DNA of 64,000 nucleotides from Pseudomonas putida (lineage in GTDB: Bacteria > Pseudomonadota > Gammaproteobacteria > Pseudomonadales > Pseudomonadaceae): positions 48,791 to 112,790 of the forward strand of contig NZ_MKZO01000018.1 of NCBI RefSeq assembly GCF_001941965.1. Reading direction: 5' to 3'. Under the pieces are notes generated by a model. The model was not told the origin of the DNA and did no database searches. It saw only the letters and a list, made by a program, of their open reading frames with translations. Of this stretch, positions 45,679 to 54,658 are shown piece after piece (position 1 is the first letter of the stretch; every line of letters begins with the position of its first letter). The position numbers were made by a program, and so were the translations under genes.

Positions 45679-46557
45679 TCAGTACAGGACGGCCAGCCAC
45701 GGCAGGTAGGTGACCTTCAGGTCATAGCGCTGTTCGAGGGTGCGCAGCAGGTCGTGCGGGTCGTTGAGATCGAACACGCCGCTGACCGGCAAGGCGCCAA
45801 GCTGGCTGTTGGAAATCAGGATGCTGCCCTGCTGATAGCGCTCCAGCTCGGCGATCACCTCCCGCAGCGGGCGACCGTTGAAGATCAGTTTGCCGCGTTG
45901 CCAGGCGGTCTGCGCCTGCGCGTCGGGGCTGGCCGCGAGCCGCTGTTCGCCGATGCGCGCCTCGCCCCGGGCGACCACCACACGAGGAACATTGCCCAGG
46001 CGGCGCACGCTGAACACTGCGTCGCTGCCCTGCACGGCTTCGCCACCGCCCTCGACCACGAACGGACGCGGGTCCTGCGCCGGCTCGAACAACGCCTCGC
46101 CTTCGCGCAGCGACACCAGGCGGCGCTCGGCGCTGTACTTCACCGACAACGCACTGGCGCTGTTGAGGGTGACCCGCGAGCCATCTTCCAGGGTGACGGT
46201 GCGGCGTTCTCCGGTGCTGGTGTGGTAGTCAGCCAACAGTGCCGGCGCCTGTTGCCAGCCGCCGTAGCCGACCAGCGCCAGCAGCAGCGAGGCGGCGATG
46301 GCCGAGCCCCAGCGCCGGCTGCGACGCGGCGCGGCGGGCAATTGCGCGGCGGCTTCGGTATGCCCGATATCGCCCCACAACGCCTCGGCCTCCTCGGCGG
46401 CGAGCAGGTGCTCGGCGCTGAGTCCGCGCCAGCGCTGGTAGCGCGCACGATCGGCGGCACTGGCGCTGCCCGAGTGCAGCAGGACCTGCCAGTCGATGGC
46501 GGCGTCGGACAGATCGATAAGGGGCTGGGGTTCGCTGGACATGGGCGCTTCAGTCAT
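45679..46557 (-). CDS. FecR-type anti-sigma factor
   Basis: A 292-aa inner-membrane sensor. The cytoplasmic anti-sigma domain (LIDLSDAAIDWQVLLHSGSA) is followed by one membrane segment (SAIAASLLLALVGYG). The periplasmic FecR domain has RRTVTLEDGSRVTLNSASALSVKYS and the closing STN-like ISNSQLGALPVSGVFD. It transmits the receptor signal to FecI. The ATG overlaps the sigma-factor stop by eight bases. ATG at 46542 is an alternative. Confidence 0.93.
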   Translation of the reverse strand: MTEAPMSSEPQPLIDLSDAAIDWQVLLHSGSASAADRARYQRWRGLSAEHLLAAEEAEALWGDIGHTEAAAQLPAAPRRSRRWGSAIAASLLLALVGYGGWQQAPALLADYHTSTGERRTVTLEDGSRVTLNSASALSVKYSAERRLVSLREGEALFEPAQDPRPFVVEGGGEAVQGSDAVFSVRRLGNVPRVVVARGEARIGEQRLAASPDAQAQTAWQRGKLIFNGRPLREVIAELERYQQGSILISNSQLGALPVSGVFDLNDPHDLLRTLEQRYDLKVTYLPWLAVLY

Positions 46558-47068
46558 GGTTGTGCTTGAGCCAGTCCCGGCAGTGGCGCAGGGCCTGGCC
46601 GATGTATTTTGCCACCATGCTTTCGGAAACGCCCAGTCGTTGTGCGATCTGCGCCTGGGTCAGGCCCTCGACGCGGTTGAGCAGCAACGCCTGGCGGGCA
46701 TTGTCGGAGAGTTGCAGCAGGGCTTCGTCGAGAATGGCCAGGCGTTCCCGGGCCAGCAGCGTGGCTTCCGGCGCCGGCCCCGGGCAGACCATCTGCTCGG
46801 CCGTGTCGCTGTCGCCGAGGTTGCTTTCCTGGCGCTGCTCGCGGCGCAGGGTATCGATGGCCAGGTTGCCGGCGACCCGGAAGATGAAACTGCGCGCATG
46901 CAGGACCGGGATGTCCTGTTCGTCGATCTTCACCAGCTTGAGCCAGGTCTCCTGGGCGACGTCGGCCGCGCGCTGGCGGTCGTTCATGCGCCGGGTCAGG
47001 AACAGCAGGAGGTCATCGTAATGCTCCTGGAAACTGGCCAGCAGCCCGGAGGCGGGGGACGTCAGCAT
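46550..47068 (-). CDS. ECF sigma factor of FecI type
   Basis: A 172-aa sigma factor with region 2 (SFQEHYDDLLLFLTRRMNDR, DVAQETWLKLVK, DTLRREQRQ) and region 4 (LQLSDNARQALLLNRVEGLT, QRLGVSESMVAKYIGQALRH). The ATG at 47068 is chosen because a good promoter (-35 at 47143, -10 at 47119) would leave almost no leader before the alternative ATG at 47101. Directs transcription of the TonB receptor gene. Confidence 0.92.
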   Translation of the reverse strand: MLTSPASGLLASFQEHYDDLLLFLTRRMNDRQRAADVAQETWLKLVKIDEQDIPVLHARSFIFRVAGNLAIDTLRREQRQESNLGDSDTAEQMVCPGPAPEATLLARERLAILDEALLQLSDNARQALLLNRVEGLTQAQIAQRLGVSESMVAKYIGQALRHCRDWLKHNHD

Positions 47069-47105
47069 GGGTGGGAAAGATCGCCGTGAAAGGGAGGACA
47101 TGGAC

Positions 47106-47148
47106 TTTAATGAGAAGGATTATCTTTCAAGTCATGTCCGACTTTCAA
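47106..47148 (-). promoter_or_regulatory. Fur-regulated promoter of the fecI-type gene
   Basis: On the minus strand: TTGAAA (47148-47143), 18-bp spacer, GATAAT (47124-47119). The Fur-box candidate at 47124-47106 starts with the -10 (GATAATCCTTCTCATTA) and matches the 19-bp consensus GATAATGATAATCATTATC at 13 positions. Confidence 0.7.
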
Positions 47149-47201
47149 CGCCGCCGTGCATTTGCCACACTCCGGGGCAATCTGTCTCTGGAGAAATTGC
47201 C

Positions 47202-47660
47202 ATGTCCCGCCTGTTGCGCCACCTCGCCGGCCTGAGCCTGATCCTGACCTTGTCGGCCTGTGCATTGTTTCAGGGGCGGGACCCGGTGAACATCAGCGTG
47301 ATCGGCATCGACCCCCTGCCCGGCCAGGACCTGGAGTTGCGCATGGCGGTGAAATTGCGGGTGCAGAACCCCAACGAGACGCCCATCGACTTCAATGGCG
47401 TGGCCCTGAACCTGGAGGTCAATGGCCAGCCGCTGGCCGCCGGGGTCAGCGACCAGCATGGCAGCATCGGCCGCTTCAGCGAGCAGGTGCTGGTGGTGCC
47501 GGTGAGCATTACCGCGTTTTCGGTGCTGCGCCAGGCCCTGGGCCTGAGCCAGATGAGCAGCCTCGACGGCATGCCCTACGAGGTCAATGGCAAGCTCGCC
47601 GGCGGTGCCTTCGGCACGATGCGCTTCAAGGATCGCGGCACCTTCGAGCTGCCGCGCTGA
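47202..47660 (+). CDS. LEA type 2 family lipoprotein
   Basis: A 152-aa lipoprotein: signal sequence SLILTLSAC with lipobox LSAC (Cys about residue 20), then a WHy/LEA-2-type beta-sandwich domain (LRMAVKLRVQNPNETPIDF, VALNLEVNGQPLAAGVS). Found in the envelope of many Gram-negatives; function unknown (desiccation-protein fold). It is divergent from the fecI-type gene and convergent with the gene at 47664. Confidence 0.87.
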   Translation: MSRLLRHLAGLSLILTLSACALFQGRDPVNISVIGIDPLPGQDLELRMAVKLRVQNPNETPIDFNGVALNLEVNGQPLAAGVSDQHGSIGRFSEQVLVVPVSITAFSVLRQALGLSQMSSLDGMPYEVNGKLAGGAFGTMRFKDRGTFELPR

Positions 47661-47663
47661 AGG

Positions 47664-47930
47664 TCAGGACTTGCTGGCGCTGGCCGCGGCCATCAGCTTG
47701 TTGACCTCGCCACGCACCATGTTGGCGAACTCCGGGGGTGACATGGCGTCCAGCTCGGCCCGCACCCACTCCGCCCACTTGCCCTTGCGCCGCGGCTTTT
47801 CGCCGATCAGGCGAACGGCCTCGCCCTTGGCCTTGACCAGGTTGGTCTGCCACAGGGCGAACAGCCGGGCTTTCTCGTCTTCGATCTCGGCCCGTTCGGC
47901 GAAGCTCTTGTTGGCCAGATTGAAACTCAT
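47664..47930 (-). CDS. Small protein of unknown function (88 aa)
   Basis: Charged, mostly helical protein: SFAERAEIEDEKARLFALWQ, GKWAEWVRAELDAM, FANMVRGEVNKLM. No signal or membrane segment. AGGAATT ribosome-binding site before the ATG. It resembles short conserved Pseudomonas proteins of unknown role. Four bases from the convergent lipoprotein gene. Confidence 0.7.
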   Translation of the reverse strand: MSFNLANKSFAERAEIEDEKARLFALWQTNLVKAKGEAVRLIGEKPRRKGKWAEWVRAELDAMSPPEFANMVRGEVNKLMAAASASKS

Positions 47931-48064
47931 GGGGTAATTCCTGCCGCTTGAAAATGGGCGCTATCTTACACTGTAGCCGCCGATGCCCTGCAAACCGGTG
48001 CAACTTTTCCGTAGCAACGGGCGTCCATCAAGGATCGACGATCACTTAATCCGAGGAAGCGTAG

Positions 48065-48385
48065 ATGGCCAGGAAAACCACCCGTAACATCGATAGCGAG
48101 CAAATCAAGGACCAGGCGTTCAGCGAGCTGCAGGCGCTGATCGAGGAGTCGGAGAGGCTGCTCGACGACAGCGCCGCACTGGTCGGTGAGGAAGCCGAGA
48201 CCCTGCGCGCGCAGTTGCAGCTCAAGTTGAAGCAGGCCAGTCATGCCGTGGGCAATGTTCGCGACAAGGCGCGCCCGGTGGTGGATGCGACCGAAAACTA
48301 CATTGGCGGGCATCCGTGGCAGACGGTGGCGATTTCGGCGGGGTTTGGATTGGTGGTGGGGTTGTTGCTGGGGCGTCGTTCCTGA
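48065..48385 (+). CDS. DUF883 family membrane-anchored protein (ElaB/YqjD-like)
   Basis: A 106-aa protein with a long N-terminal amphipathic helix (QIKDQAFSELQALIEESERL, LRAQLQLKLKQASHAVGNV) and one C-terminal membrane anchor (TVAISAGFGLVVGLLLG) followed by RRS. ElaB and YqjD of E. coli bind ribosomes in stationary phase and anchor to the inner membrane; the architecture matches. AGGAAGC sits before the ATG. Confidence 0.88.
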   Translation: MARKTTRNIDSEQIKDQAFSELQALIEESERLLDDSAALVGEEAETLRAQLQLKLKQASHAVGNVRDKARPVVDATENYIGGHPWQTVAISAGFGLVVGLLLGRRS

Positions 48386-48404
48386 TCCGGGATCCTTATT
48401 GAAT

Positions 48405-48474
48405 TTCAGGGCCTCATCGCTGGCAAGCCAGCTCCCACCCTGTGGGAGCTGGCTTGCCAGCGATGAGGCCCTGA
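48405..48474. repeat. REP doublet with minimal loop
   Basis: An almost perfect 70-bp inverted repeat from TTCAGGGCCTC to GAGGCCCTGAA, two abutting REP cores separated by a few bases. It lies between convergent genes and may serve as a terminator-like structure. Confidence 0.9.
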
Positions 48475-48477
48475 AGG

Positions 48478-49104
48478 TCAGCGAAGATTCAGAGGCTCCA
48501 CCACCCCACAAGCAATCGCCATCCCCACCAGCTCCGCCAGATGCTCGGCCTGCATGCGCTTCATCACCCGCGAGCGATACAGGTCCACGGTCTTCACACT
48601 GACCTCCAGTTGCTCGGCAATTTCCCGGTTGGTATAGCCCTTGACCAACGGCACGAAGACATCGCGCTCGCGCGGCGTCAGGCTGTCGATCCGCGCCTGC
48701 ACGGCGTCACGCTGGCGGCTGCCGACCTGGATCTGCGACGAACGCCCCAAGGCCTCCTGCACGCTGTCCAGGAGCATCTGGTCGTTGTACGGCTTTTCAA
48801 TGAAGTCACAGGCGCCCGCCTTGAACGCCCGCACCACGATCGGCACGTCGGCATGCCCGCTGACGAAGATCACCGGCAGGTCGATCCCCCGCGCCCTCAG
48901 GGCTTCCTGCACACTCAGCCCACCCATGCCGGGCATGCGCACATCGAGCAGCACGCAGGCCGGCAGGTCGCCGTCGCAGGCGTCGAGAAACGCCTGGCCG
49001 CTGGTGAATGGCAATGCCTGCAGCCCCACCGACTCCAGCAGCCAGACCGTGGAGTCGAGCATGCCCTGGTCGTCGTCGACCACATAGACCTTCGGATCCT
49101 GCAT
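48478..49104 (-). CDS. LuxR/FixJ-type response regulator
   Basis: A 208-aa regulator: receiver domain with phospho-Asp in CVLLDVRMPGMGG (about residue 53) and a Lys in FIEKPYNDQML. The C-terminal LuxR-type helix-turn-helix follows (LTPRERDVFVPLVKGYTNRE, QLEVSVKTVDLYRSRVMKRM). Similar to TtrR/DctR-like FixJ regulators. The start ATG (49104) is 14 bp after the kinase stop, so the two genes are cotranscribed. Target genes are likely the divergent acyl-CoA genes, by location only. Confidence 0.92.
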   Translation of the reverse strand: MQDPKVYVVDDDQGMLDSTVWLLESVGLQALPFTSGQAFLDACDGDLPACVLLDVRMPGMGGLSVQEALRARGIDLPVIFVSGHADVPIVVRAFKAGACDFIEKPYNDQMLLDSVQEALGRSSQIQVGSRQRDAVQARIDSLTPRERDVFVPLVKGYTNREIAEQLEVSVKTVDLYRSRVMKRMQAEHLAELVGMAIACGVVEPLNLR

Positions 49105-49118
49105 CACAATCCCCTTGT

Positions 49119-50915
49119 TCAAACACTTGCCGCCGGCGCCAGCCGACAGCTCAGAATCAGTCCCCCGCCCTCGCCCGGACCGGCCGTCAGGGTGCCGCCG
49201 AAACCTTCGACGATGCTGCGGCTCATGCTCAGGCCCAAGCCCAGCCCCTCCGCCTTGCTGGTGGTGAAGGGGGTGAAGATGCCGTCCAGTTGCTCCGGCG
49301 CCACGCCCGGGCCCTGGTCGATCACCTGGACCAGCAGGCGCCCGCTCTCCTGCGCGCCACTCAGCACGATCCGCGACGGCTGCCCCGGCTGGCGCTCGCG
49401 ATTGGCGTCGATGGCATTGCGCAGCAGGTTGAGCAGCACTTGCTCCAGCAGCACGCGGTCGGCGTAGACCGGCGGCAGATTGTCGGTCATTCGCTGTTCG
49501 ATCGTCACCTGTGCCTGCGTCGCTTCCCAGGCACACAGGCGCACCGCCTCGCGCGCGACCGCAGCCACCGACAGCGCCTGCAGGCGCCGCGGCTCCTTGC
49601 GCAGGAAGGCGCGCAGGCGCTTGATCACTTCGGCGGCGTGGGTCGCCTGCTCGCTGATCCGTTGCAGGCCCTGGGCAACCCGGCCGGCGGCTTGCGGGTC
49701 GCGTTCCAGGGCATGCAGGTAACGCTGGCTGGCGGCGGCGTAGTTGAGCACGGCGGCCAGCGGCTGGTTGATTTCGTGAGCGATGCCCGAGGCCAGCTCG
49801 CCCAGGGTGACCAGGCGCGCGGTGTGGGCCAGTTCGTCCTGGTGGCGGCGCTGCTGGGTTTCGCGCAGCTCGCGCTCGGTCATGTCCCGGGCCACCAGCG
49901 AGTAGTAGCGCTCGCCGCCCGCCGCCGTGTGCGCCAGCAGCACCAGCGAAACGGGAAACGCCGCGCTGCCGTTGTAGGGCGCCAACCGCGCTTCGCACTG
50001 CCACACGCCCTCGCGCTCGGCGCGCTGCCAGCCTTCCTGGTCGAGGCGCTGGCAGGCGTCGGCGTCGAGCAGTTCGCCCAGGCGTGGCGCGATCTGTACA
50101 TCGGTCAGGCCAAGGGCACGACGGGCCGAACGGTTGAGGTAGGTCAGGCGTCCGTCCGGGTCGGTGAACAGCACCAGGTCGGTGTTGGCTTCCACCACTT
50201 CGGCCAGGCGCCGACGGTTTTCCTGGGCTTCGATACGCACGCTGATATCCCGCGAGACGCTGACGATCTCCACCACCGCGCCGGTATAGGTTTCGCGGAT
50301 GGCGCGGCTGGCGATCTCGAACCACAGGTCGCGGCCGTCGCGGTGGCGCACGCGGCAAGTCATGGTCTGGTAGCCGTCGCGCTCCAGCGCCGCCGAGGCC
50401 TGGGTCAGGTACTGGCGGCAGTCGTGGGGATGCAGCAGGGTCTGCACCTTGATCCCGCGCAATTCCTCCGGCCAGTAGCCGAGCAGGCGGTACGAGGCGG
50501 GCGAGGCGTCGAGGAACGCGCCATCGGGGGTATGCCGGGAAATCAGGTCGGTGGTGTTCTCGGTGATCAAGCGGTACAGGCGCCGGGCCTGGGCCGCCTC
50601 GCGCTCGGCGCGGCGCTCGCTGGTGGCGTCGCGGCAGCGGGCGATGACCTGGTCGGCGCCGGCGGGGATGAAGGTCCACAACAGGATGCGCTCGCCGGCC
50701 AGGCTCTCCACTTCGGCGATCGCCCGCTGCTGGCCAAGGCAGGCGCTGACCAGCGCGGCATGGTTGGCCGGCAGCAACAGCGACAGGCTTTGCGGCGGCC
50801 AGCCATTGAGCTCGCCGAGCATGGCCGGGTTGGCGGCACGCAGCACGGCGTTGGCGTCGAGCAGCAACGAGGGTTGCGGGTCCTTGTCGAGCAAGGCCGA
50901 GGGAATGAGGGTCAC
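49119..50915 (-). CDS. Multi-PAS sensor histidine kinase
   Basis: A 598-aa soluble kinase without membrane helices. Three PAS domains (about 10-110, 115-235, 235-355), HisKA with ASGIAHEINQPLAAVLNYAA, then ATPase motifs (LLNLLRNAIDANRE, QGPGVAPEQLDG, GLGLGLSMSRSIVEGFGG). Cofactor-binding residues in the PAS domains cannot be assigned by eye. It pairs with the FixJ-type regulator downstream and is divergent from an acyl-CoA synthetase gene, suggesting a role in carboxylic acid or fatty-acid use. Confidence 0.92.
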   Translation of the reverse strand: MTLIPSALLDKDPQPSLLLDANAVLRAANPAMLGELNGWPPQSLSLLLPANHAALVSACLGQQRAIAEVESLAGERILLWTFIPAGADQVIARCRDATSERRAEREAAQARRLYRLITENTTDLISRHTPDGAFLDASPASYRLLGYWPEELRGIKVQTLLHPHDCRQYLTQASAALERDGYQTMTCRVRHRDGRDLWFEIASRAIRETYTGAVVEIVSVSRDISVRIEAQENRRRLAEVVEANTDLVLFTDPDGRLTYLNRSARRALGLTDVQIAPRLGELLDADACQRLDQEGWQRAEREGVWQCEARLAPYNGSAAFPVSLVLLAHTAAGGERYYSLVARDMTERELRETQQRRHQDELAHTARLVTLGELASGIAHEINQPLAAVLNYAAASQRYLHALERDPQAAGRVAQGLQRISEQATHAAEVIKRLRAFLRKEPRRLQALSVAAVAREAVRLCAWEATQAQVTIEQRMTDNLPPVYADRVLLEQVLLNLLRNAIDANRERQPGQPSRIVLSGAQESGRLLVQVIDQGPGVAPEQLDGIFTPFTTSKAEGLGLGLSMSRSIVEGFGGTLTAGPGEGGGLILSCRLAPAASV

Positions 50916-51058
50916 AACGATGGCTCCGCTGTTTTTATAGTAGTTGTACCATATTGCTATAGTCTATCTTCCAAGTAACATGGCGAACAGCGTAAAAATC
51001 AACACGCTTCACGAACCCTGATCAGAGCTAACAATCAGCCAACAGGACATCGCTTTCT

Positions 51059-52681
51059 ATGTCGATCTTCTCCCAGGGCCTGCAGCCCGCGCCTGTCAAT
51101 CACGTTGCCCTCACCCCGCTGAGCTTCATCGAGCGCACCGCCGCCGTGCACGGCGACTACCCCGCCGTGATCCACGGCTCGATCCGCCGCAACTGGCGGG
51201 AAACCTACCAGCGCTCCCGTCGCCTGGCCAGCGCCCTCGCCGGCCGCGGTATCGGCCAGGGCGATACGGTGGCGGTGATGCTGCCGAACATCCCGGCGAT
51301 GCTCGAGGCGCACTTCGGCGTGCCGATGATCGGCGCCGTGCTCAATGCCCTCAACGTGCGCCTCGACGCCGAGGCCATCGCCTTCATGCTCGAACATGGC
51401 GAGGCCAAGGTGCTGATCACCGACCGCGAGTTCCACAAGGTCATCGCCGCCGCCCTGCAATTGATGGAACACCCGCCGCTGGTGGTGGATGTGGACGATC
51501 CGGAATACGGCGAAGGCTGCGCGGTCAGCGCGCTGGACTACGAGGCCTTCCTCGCCGAAGGCGATCCGGACTACGCCTGGCAGTGGCCCGAGGACGAGTG
51601 GCAGGCGATCTCGCTGAACTACACCTCCGGCACCACCGGCAACCCCAAGGGCGTGGTCTATCACCACCGCGGCGCCTACCTGAACGCGCTGGGCAACCAG
51701 ATGACCTGGGCCATGGGCAACCACCCGGTGTACCTGTGGACCCTGCCGATGTTCCATTGCAACGGCTGGTGCTACCCCTGGACCGTGACCGCCCTGGCCG
51801 GGACCCATGTGTTCCTGCGCCGGGTCGATCCGCAGAAGATCCTCACCCTGATTCGCGAGCACCAGGTCACCCACCTGTGCGGCGCGCCGATCGTGCTCAA
51901 TGCCCTGATCAACATGCCCGACTCGGCCAAGGCGGCCATCGATCATCCGGTCAATGCCATGGTCGCCGGCGCAGCACCGCCGGCCAAGGTGATCGGTGCA
52001 GTGGAGGAAATGGGCATCAAGGTCACCCACGTCTACGGCCTGACCGAGGTCTACGGCCCGGTCACCGTGTGCGCCTGGCATGCCGAATGGGATGAAAAGC
52101 CGTTGCAGGAACGGGCGCGGATCAAATCCCGCCAGGGCGTGCGCTACGCCACCCTCGAAGGCCTGATGGTCGCCGACCCGCAGACCCTGGAGCCGGTGGC
52201 CCGGGACGGCAACACCCTGGGCGAGATCTTCATGCGCGGCAACACGGTGATGAAGGGTTACCTGAAGAACCCCGAGGCCACCGCCGAAGCCTTCCGCGGC
52301 GGCTGGTTCCATACCGGCGACCTGGCGGTGTGCCATCCGGACGGCTACGTCGAGATCAAGGACCGGCTCAAGGACATCATCATTTCCGGCGGCGAGAACA
52401 TCTCCACCATCGAGGTGGAAGACACGCTGTATCGCCACCCCGCCGTGCTGGAGGCCGCCGTGGTCGCCCGGCCCGACGAGAAATGGGGCGAGACGCCCTG
52501 CGCCTGGATCACCCTGAAACCCGGCTTCGAGGACACCCGCGAGACCGAGATCATCGCCTTCTGCCGCGAGCACCTGGCGGGCTTCAAGCTGCCCAGGACC
52601 GTGGTTTTCCGCGAACTGCCGAAGACCTCCACCGGCAAGATCCAGAAATACCTGCTGCGCGACTGGGCCAAGGCGCTCTGA
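51059..52681 (+). CDS. Acyl-CoA synthetase (AMP-forming)
   Basis: A 540-aa ANL-superfamily ligase that activates a carboxylic acid to its CoA ester. The phosphate-binding loop is NYTSGTTGNPKGVVY (about 185-199). The AMP motif YGLTEVYGP, the GEIFMRGNTVMKGYLK segment and the C-terminal hinge and catalytic Lys of STGKIQKYLLRDW are all present. It resembles medium-chain AlkK-type ligases. It forms an operon with the acyl-CoA dehydrogenase gene 31 bp downstream. Confidence 0.94.
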   Translation: MSIFSQGLQPAPVNHVALTPLSFIERTAAVHGDYPAVIHGSIRRNWRETYQRSRRLASALAGRGIGQGDTVAVMLPNIPAMLEAHFGVPMIGAVLNALNVRLDAEAIAFMLEHGEAKVLITDREFHKVIAAALQLMEHPPLVVDVDDPEYGEGCAVSALDYEAFLAEGDPDYAWQWPEDEWQAISLNYTSGTTGNPKGVVYHHRGAYLNALGNQMTWAMGNHPVYLWTLPMFHCNGWCYPWTVTALAGTHVFLRRVDPQKILTLIREHQVTHLCGAPIVLNALINMPDSAKAAIDHPVNAMVAGAAPPAKVIGAVEEMGIKVTHVYGLTEVYGPVTVCAWHAEWDEKPLQERARIKSRQGVRYATLEGLMVADPQTLEPVARDGNTLGEIFMRGNTVMKGYLKNPEATAEAFRGGWFHTGDLAVCHPDGYVEIKDRLKDIIISGGENISTIEVEDTLYRHPAVLEAAVVARPDEKWGETPCAWITLKPGFEDTRETEIIAFCREHLAGFKLPRTVVFRELPKTSTGKIQKYLLRDWAKAL

Positions 52682-52712
52682 TTCCTCCTCCTTATTAGAC
52701 ACGAGAACCACG

Positions 52713-54482
52713 ATGCCTGAATTCAATGCCCCGCTGCGCGATATGCGTTTCGTTCTCCATGAAGTGTTCCAGGGTCCGGCCCTGTGGGCACGGCTGCCGG
52801 CTCTTGCCACCGCGGTCGACGGCGAAACCGCCGATGCCATCCTCGAAGAAGCGGCGAAGATCACCGGCCAGCTGATCGCCCCGCTCAACCGCAGCGGCGA
52901 CGAACAGGGGGTTGGTTTCGCCGGCGGCAAGGTCACCACCCCGGACGGTTTCAAGGACGCCTGGCGGACCTACCGCGAGGGTGGCTGGGTCGGCCTGGCC
53001 GGCAATCCGGAACATGGCGGCATGGGCATGCCGAAGATGCTCGCGGTGCAGTTCGAGGAAATGCTCTACGCCGCCAACTGCTCCTTCAGCCTGTATTCGG
53101 CGCTGAGCGCCGGCTGCTGCCTGGCCATCGACGCCCACGCCAGCGACGCCCTGCGCGCGCAATACCTGCCGCGCCTGTACAGCGGCGAATGGGCCGGGAC
53201 CATGTGCCTGACCGAACCCCACGCCGGCACCGACCTGGGCATCATCCGCAGCAAGGCCGAGCCGCTGATCGACGGCAGCTACGCCATCAGCGGGACCAAG
53301 ATCTTCATCACCGGCGGCGACCAGGACCTGACCGACAACATCATCCACCTGGTCCTGGCCAAGCTGCCGGACGCCCCCGCCGGGCCCAAGGGCATTTCGC
53401 TGTTCCTGGTGCCCAAGCGCATGGTCAACGACGACGGCAGCCTCGGCGTGGACAACGCGGTGAGCTGCGGCTCGGTCGAGCACAAGATGGGCATCAAGGC
53501 CTCGGCCACCTGCGTGATGAACTTCGATGGCGCCGTGGGTTACCTGGTCGGCGAGCCCAACCGCGGGCTGGCGGCGATGTTCACCATGATGAACTACGAG
53601 CGACTGTCCATCGGCATCCAGGGCATCGGTTGCGCCGAGGCTTCGTACCAGAGTGCGGTGGCCTACGCCCGGGATCGCCTGCAAAGCCGTGCGGCAACCG
53701 GCGCGCAGGCGAAGGACAAGGTCGCCGACCCGATCATCGTGCATGCCGATGTACGCCGCATGCTCCTGAGCATGCGCGCCCTGACCGAGGGTGGACGGGC
53801 CTTCGCCACCTACGTCGGGCAGCAACTGGATATCGCCAAGTACGCGCAGGACGCCGGCGAACGCGAAGCCGCGCAACGCCTGGTCGCCCTGCTGACCCCG
53901 GTGGCCAAGGCGTTCTTCACCGATACCGGGCTGGAAAGCTGCGTGCTCGGCCAGCAGGTGTTTGGCGGTCACGGCTATATCCGTGAGTGGGGACAGGAGC
54001 AGCTGGTGCGGGATGTGCGGATCGCGCAGATCTATGAAGGCACCAATGGCATCCAGGCGCTGGACCTGCTGGGGCGCAAGGTGCTGGCCGATGGCGGTCA
54101 GTCCCTGGCCTTGCTGGCTGCGGAAATTCGTGCGTTCTGCGAATGCGAGCCGCCCCACGCTGCCGAACTGCTGGACGCCCTGCAGCGCCTGGAAAGCACC
54201 AGCCAGTGGCTGCGCGAGCAGGTCGGCGCGGATGCCAATGCGGTGGGCGCGGCGTCGGTGGAGTATTTGCACCTGTTCGGCTACGTGGCCTATGCCTACA
54301 TGTGGTCACGGATGGCCGCAGTAGCGACCGCCCATTACACCGACGAGCCGGACTTCTACCAGGCCAAGCTGGCGACCGCAGCCTTCTACTTCGCCCGCTT
54401 GCTGCCACGGGTACTGTCCTTGCAGGCCAGCATCCAGGCCGGTAGTGGAAGTCTGTACCAGCTCGATGCGGCGCAGTTCTAA
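52713..54482 (+). CDS. Acyl-CoA dehydrogenase with C-terminal extension
   Basis: A 589-aa FAD enzyme of the long ACAD group with an extra helical C-terminal domain (like DmdC or FadE5). Features: MCLTEPHAGTDLGIIRSKAE, SGTKIFITGGDQDL, GFNYERLSIGIQGIG-type active-site region (MNYERLSIGIQGIG), FGGHGYIREWGQEQLVRD and YEGTNGIQALDLLGRK. It is expected to carry out the first step of beta-oxidation on the product of the upstream ligase. Confidence 0.93.
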   Translation: MPEFNAPLRDMRFVLHEVFQGPALWARLPALATAVDGETADAILEEAAKITGQLIAPLNRSGDEQGVGFAGGKVTTPDGFKDAWRTYREGGWVGLAGNPEHGGMGMPKMLAVQFEEMLYAANCSFSLYSALSAGCCLAIDAHASDALRAQYLPRLYSGEWAGTMCLTEPHAGTDLGIIRSKAEPLIDGSYAISGTKIFITGGDQDLTDNIIHLVLAKLPDAPAGPKGISLFLVPKRMVNDDGSLGVDNAVSCGSVEHKMGIKASATCVMNFDGAVGYLVGEPNRGLAAMFTMMNYERLSIGIQGIGCAEASYQSAVAYARDRLQSRAATGAQAKDKVADPIIVHADVRRMLLSMRALTEGGRAFATYVGQQLDIAKYAQDAGEREAAQRLVALLTPVAKAFFTDTGLESCVLGQQVFGGHGYIREWGQEQLVRDVRIAQIYEGTNGIQALDLLGRKVLADGGQSLALLAAEIRAFCECEPPHAAELLDALQRLESTSQWLREQVGADANAVGAASVEYLHLFGYVAYAYMWSRMAAVATAHYTDEPDFYQAKLATAAFYFARLLPRVLSLQASIQAGSGSLYQLDAAQF

Positions 54483-54490
54483 CCTCGTGG

Positions 54491-54514
54491 AAAACCCGGC
54501 TTGCCGGGTTTTCC
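54491..54514 (+). terminator. Rho-independent terminator
   Basis: GAAAACCCGGC-TT-GCCGGGTTTTC, a perfect 11-bp stem, directly after the acyl-CoA dehydrogenase stop. A second small hairpin (CCGACC-ATT-GGTCGG) follows. Confidence 0.85.
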
Positions 54515-54658
54515 CGACCATTGGTCGGTTTGTGCGGAAAAAATCGATTTTGCAGGGGATTTCCTGCAAATAAATCCCACAACTGATAGTGATTCGCCAT
54601 GATCTCGGTTCCGATGGCCCGCCACGCAAGGGTAGAATGGTCAAAACCGGGAGTTTCA

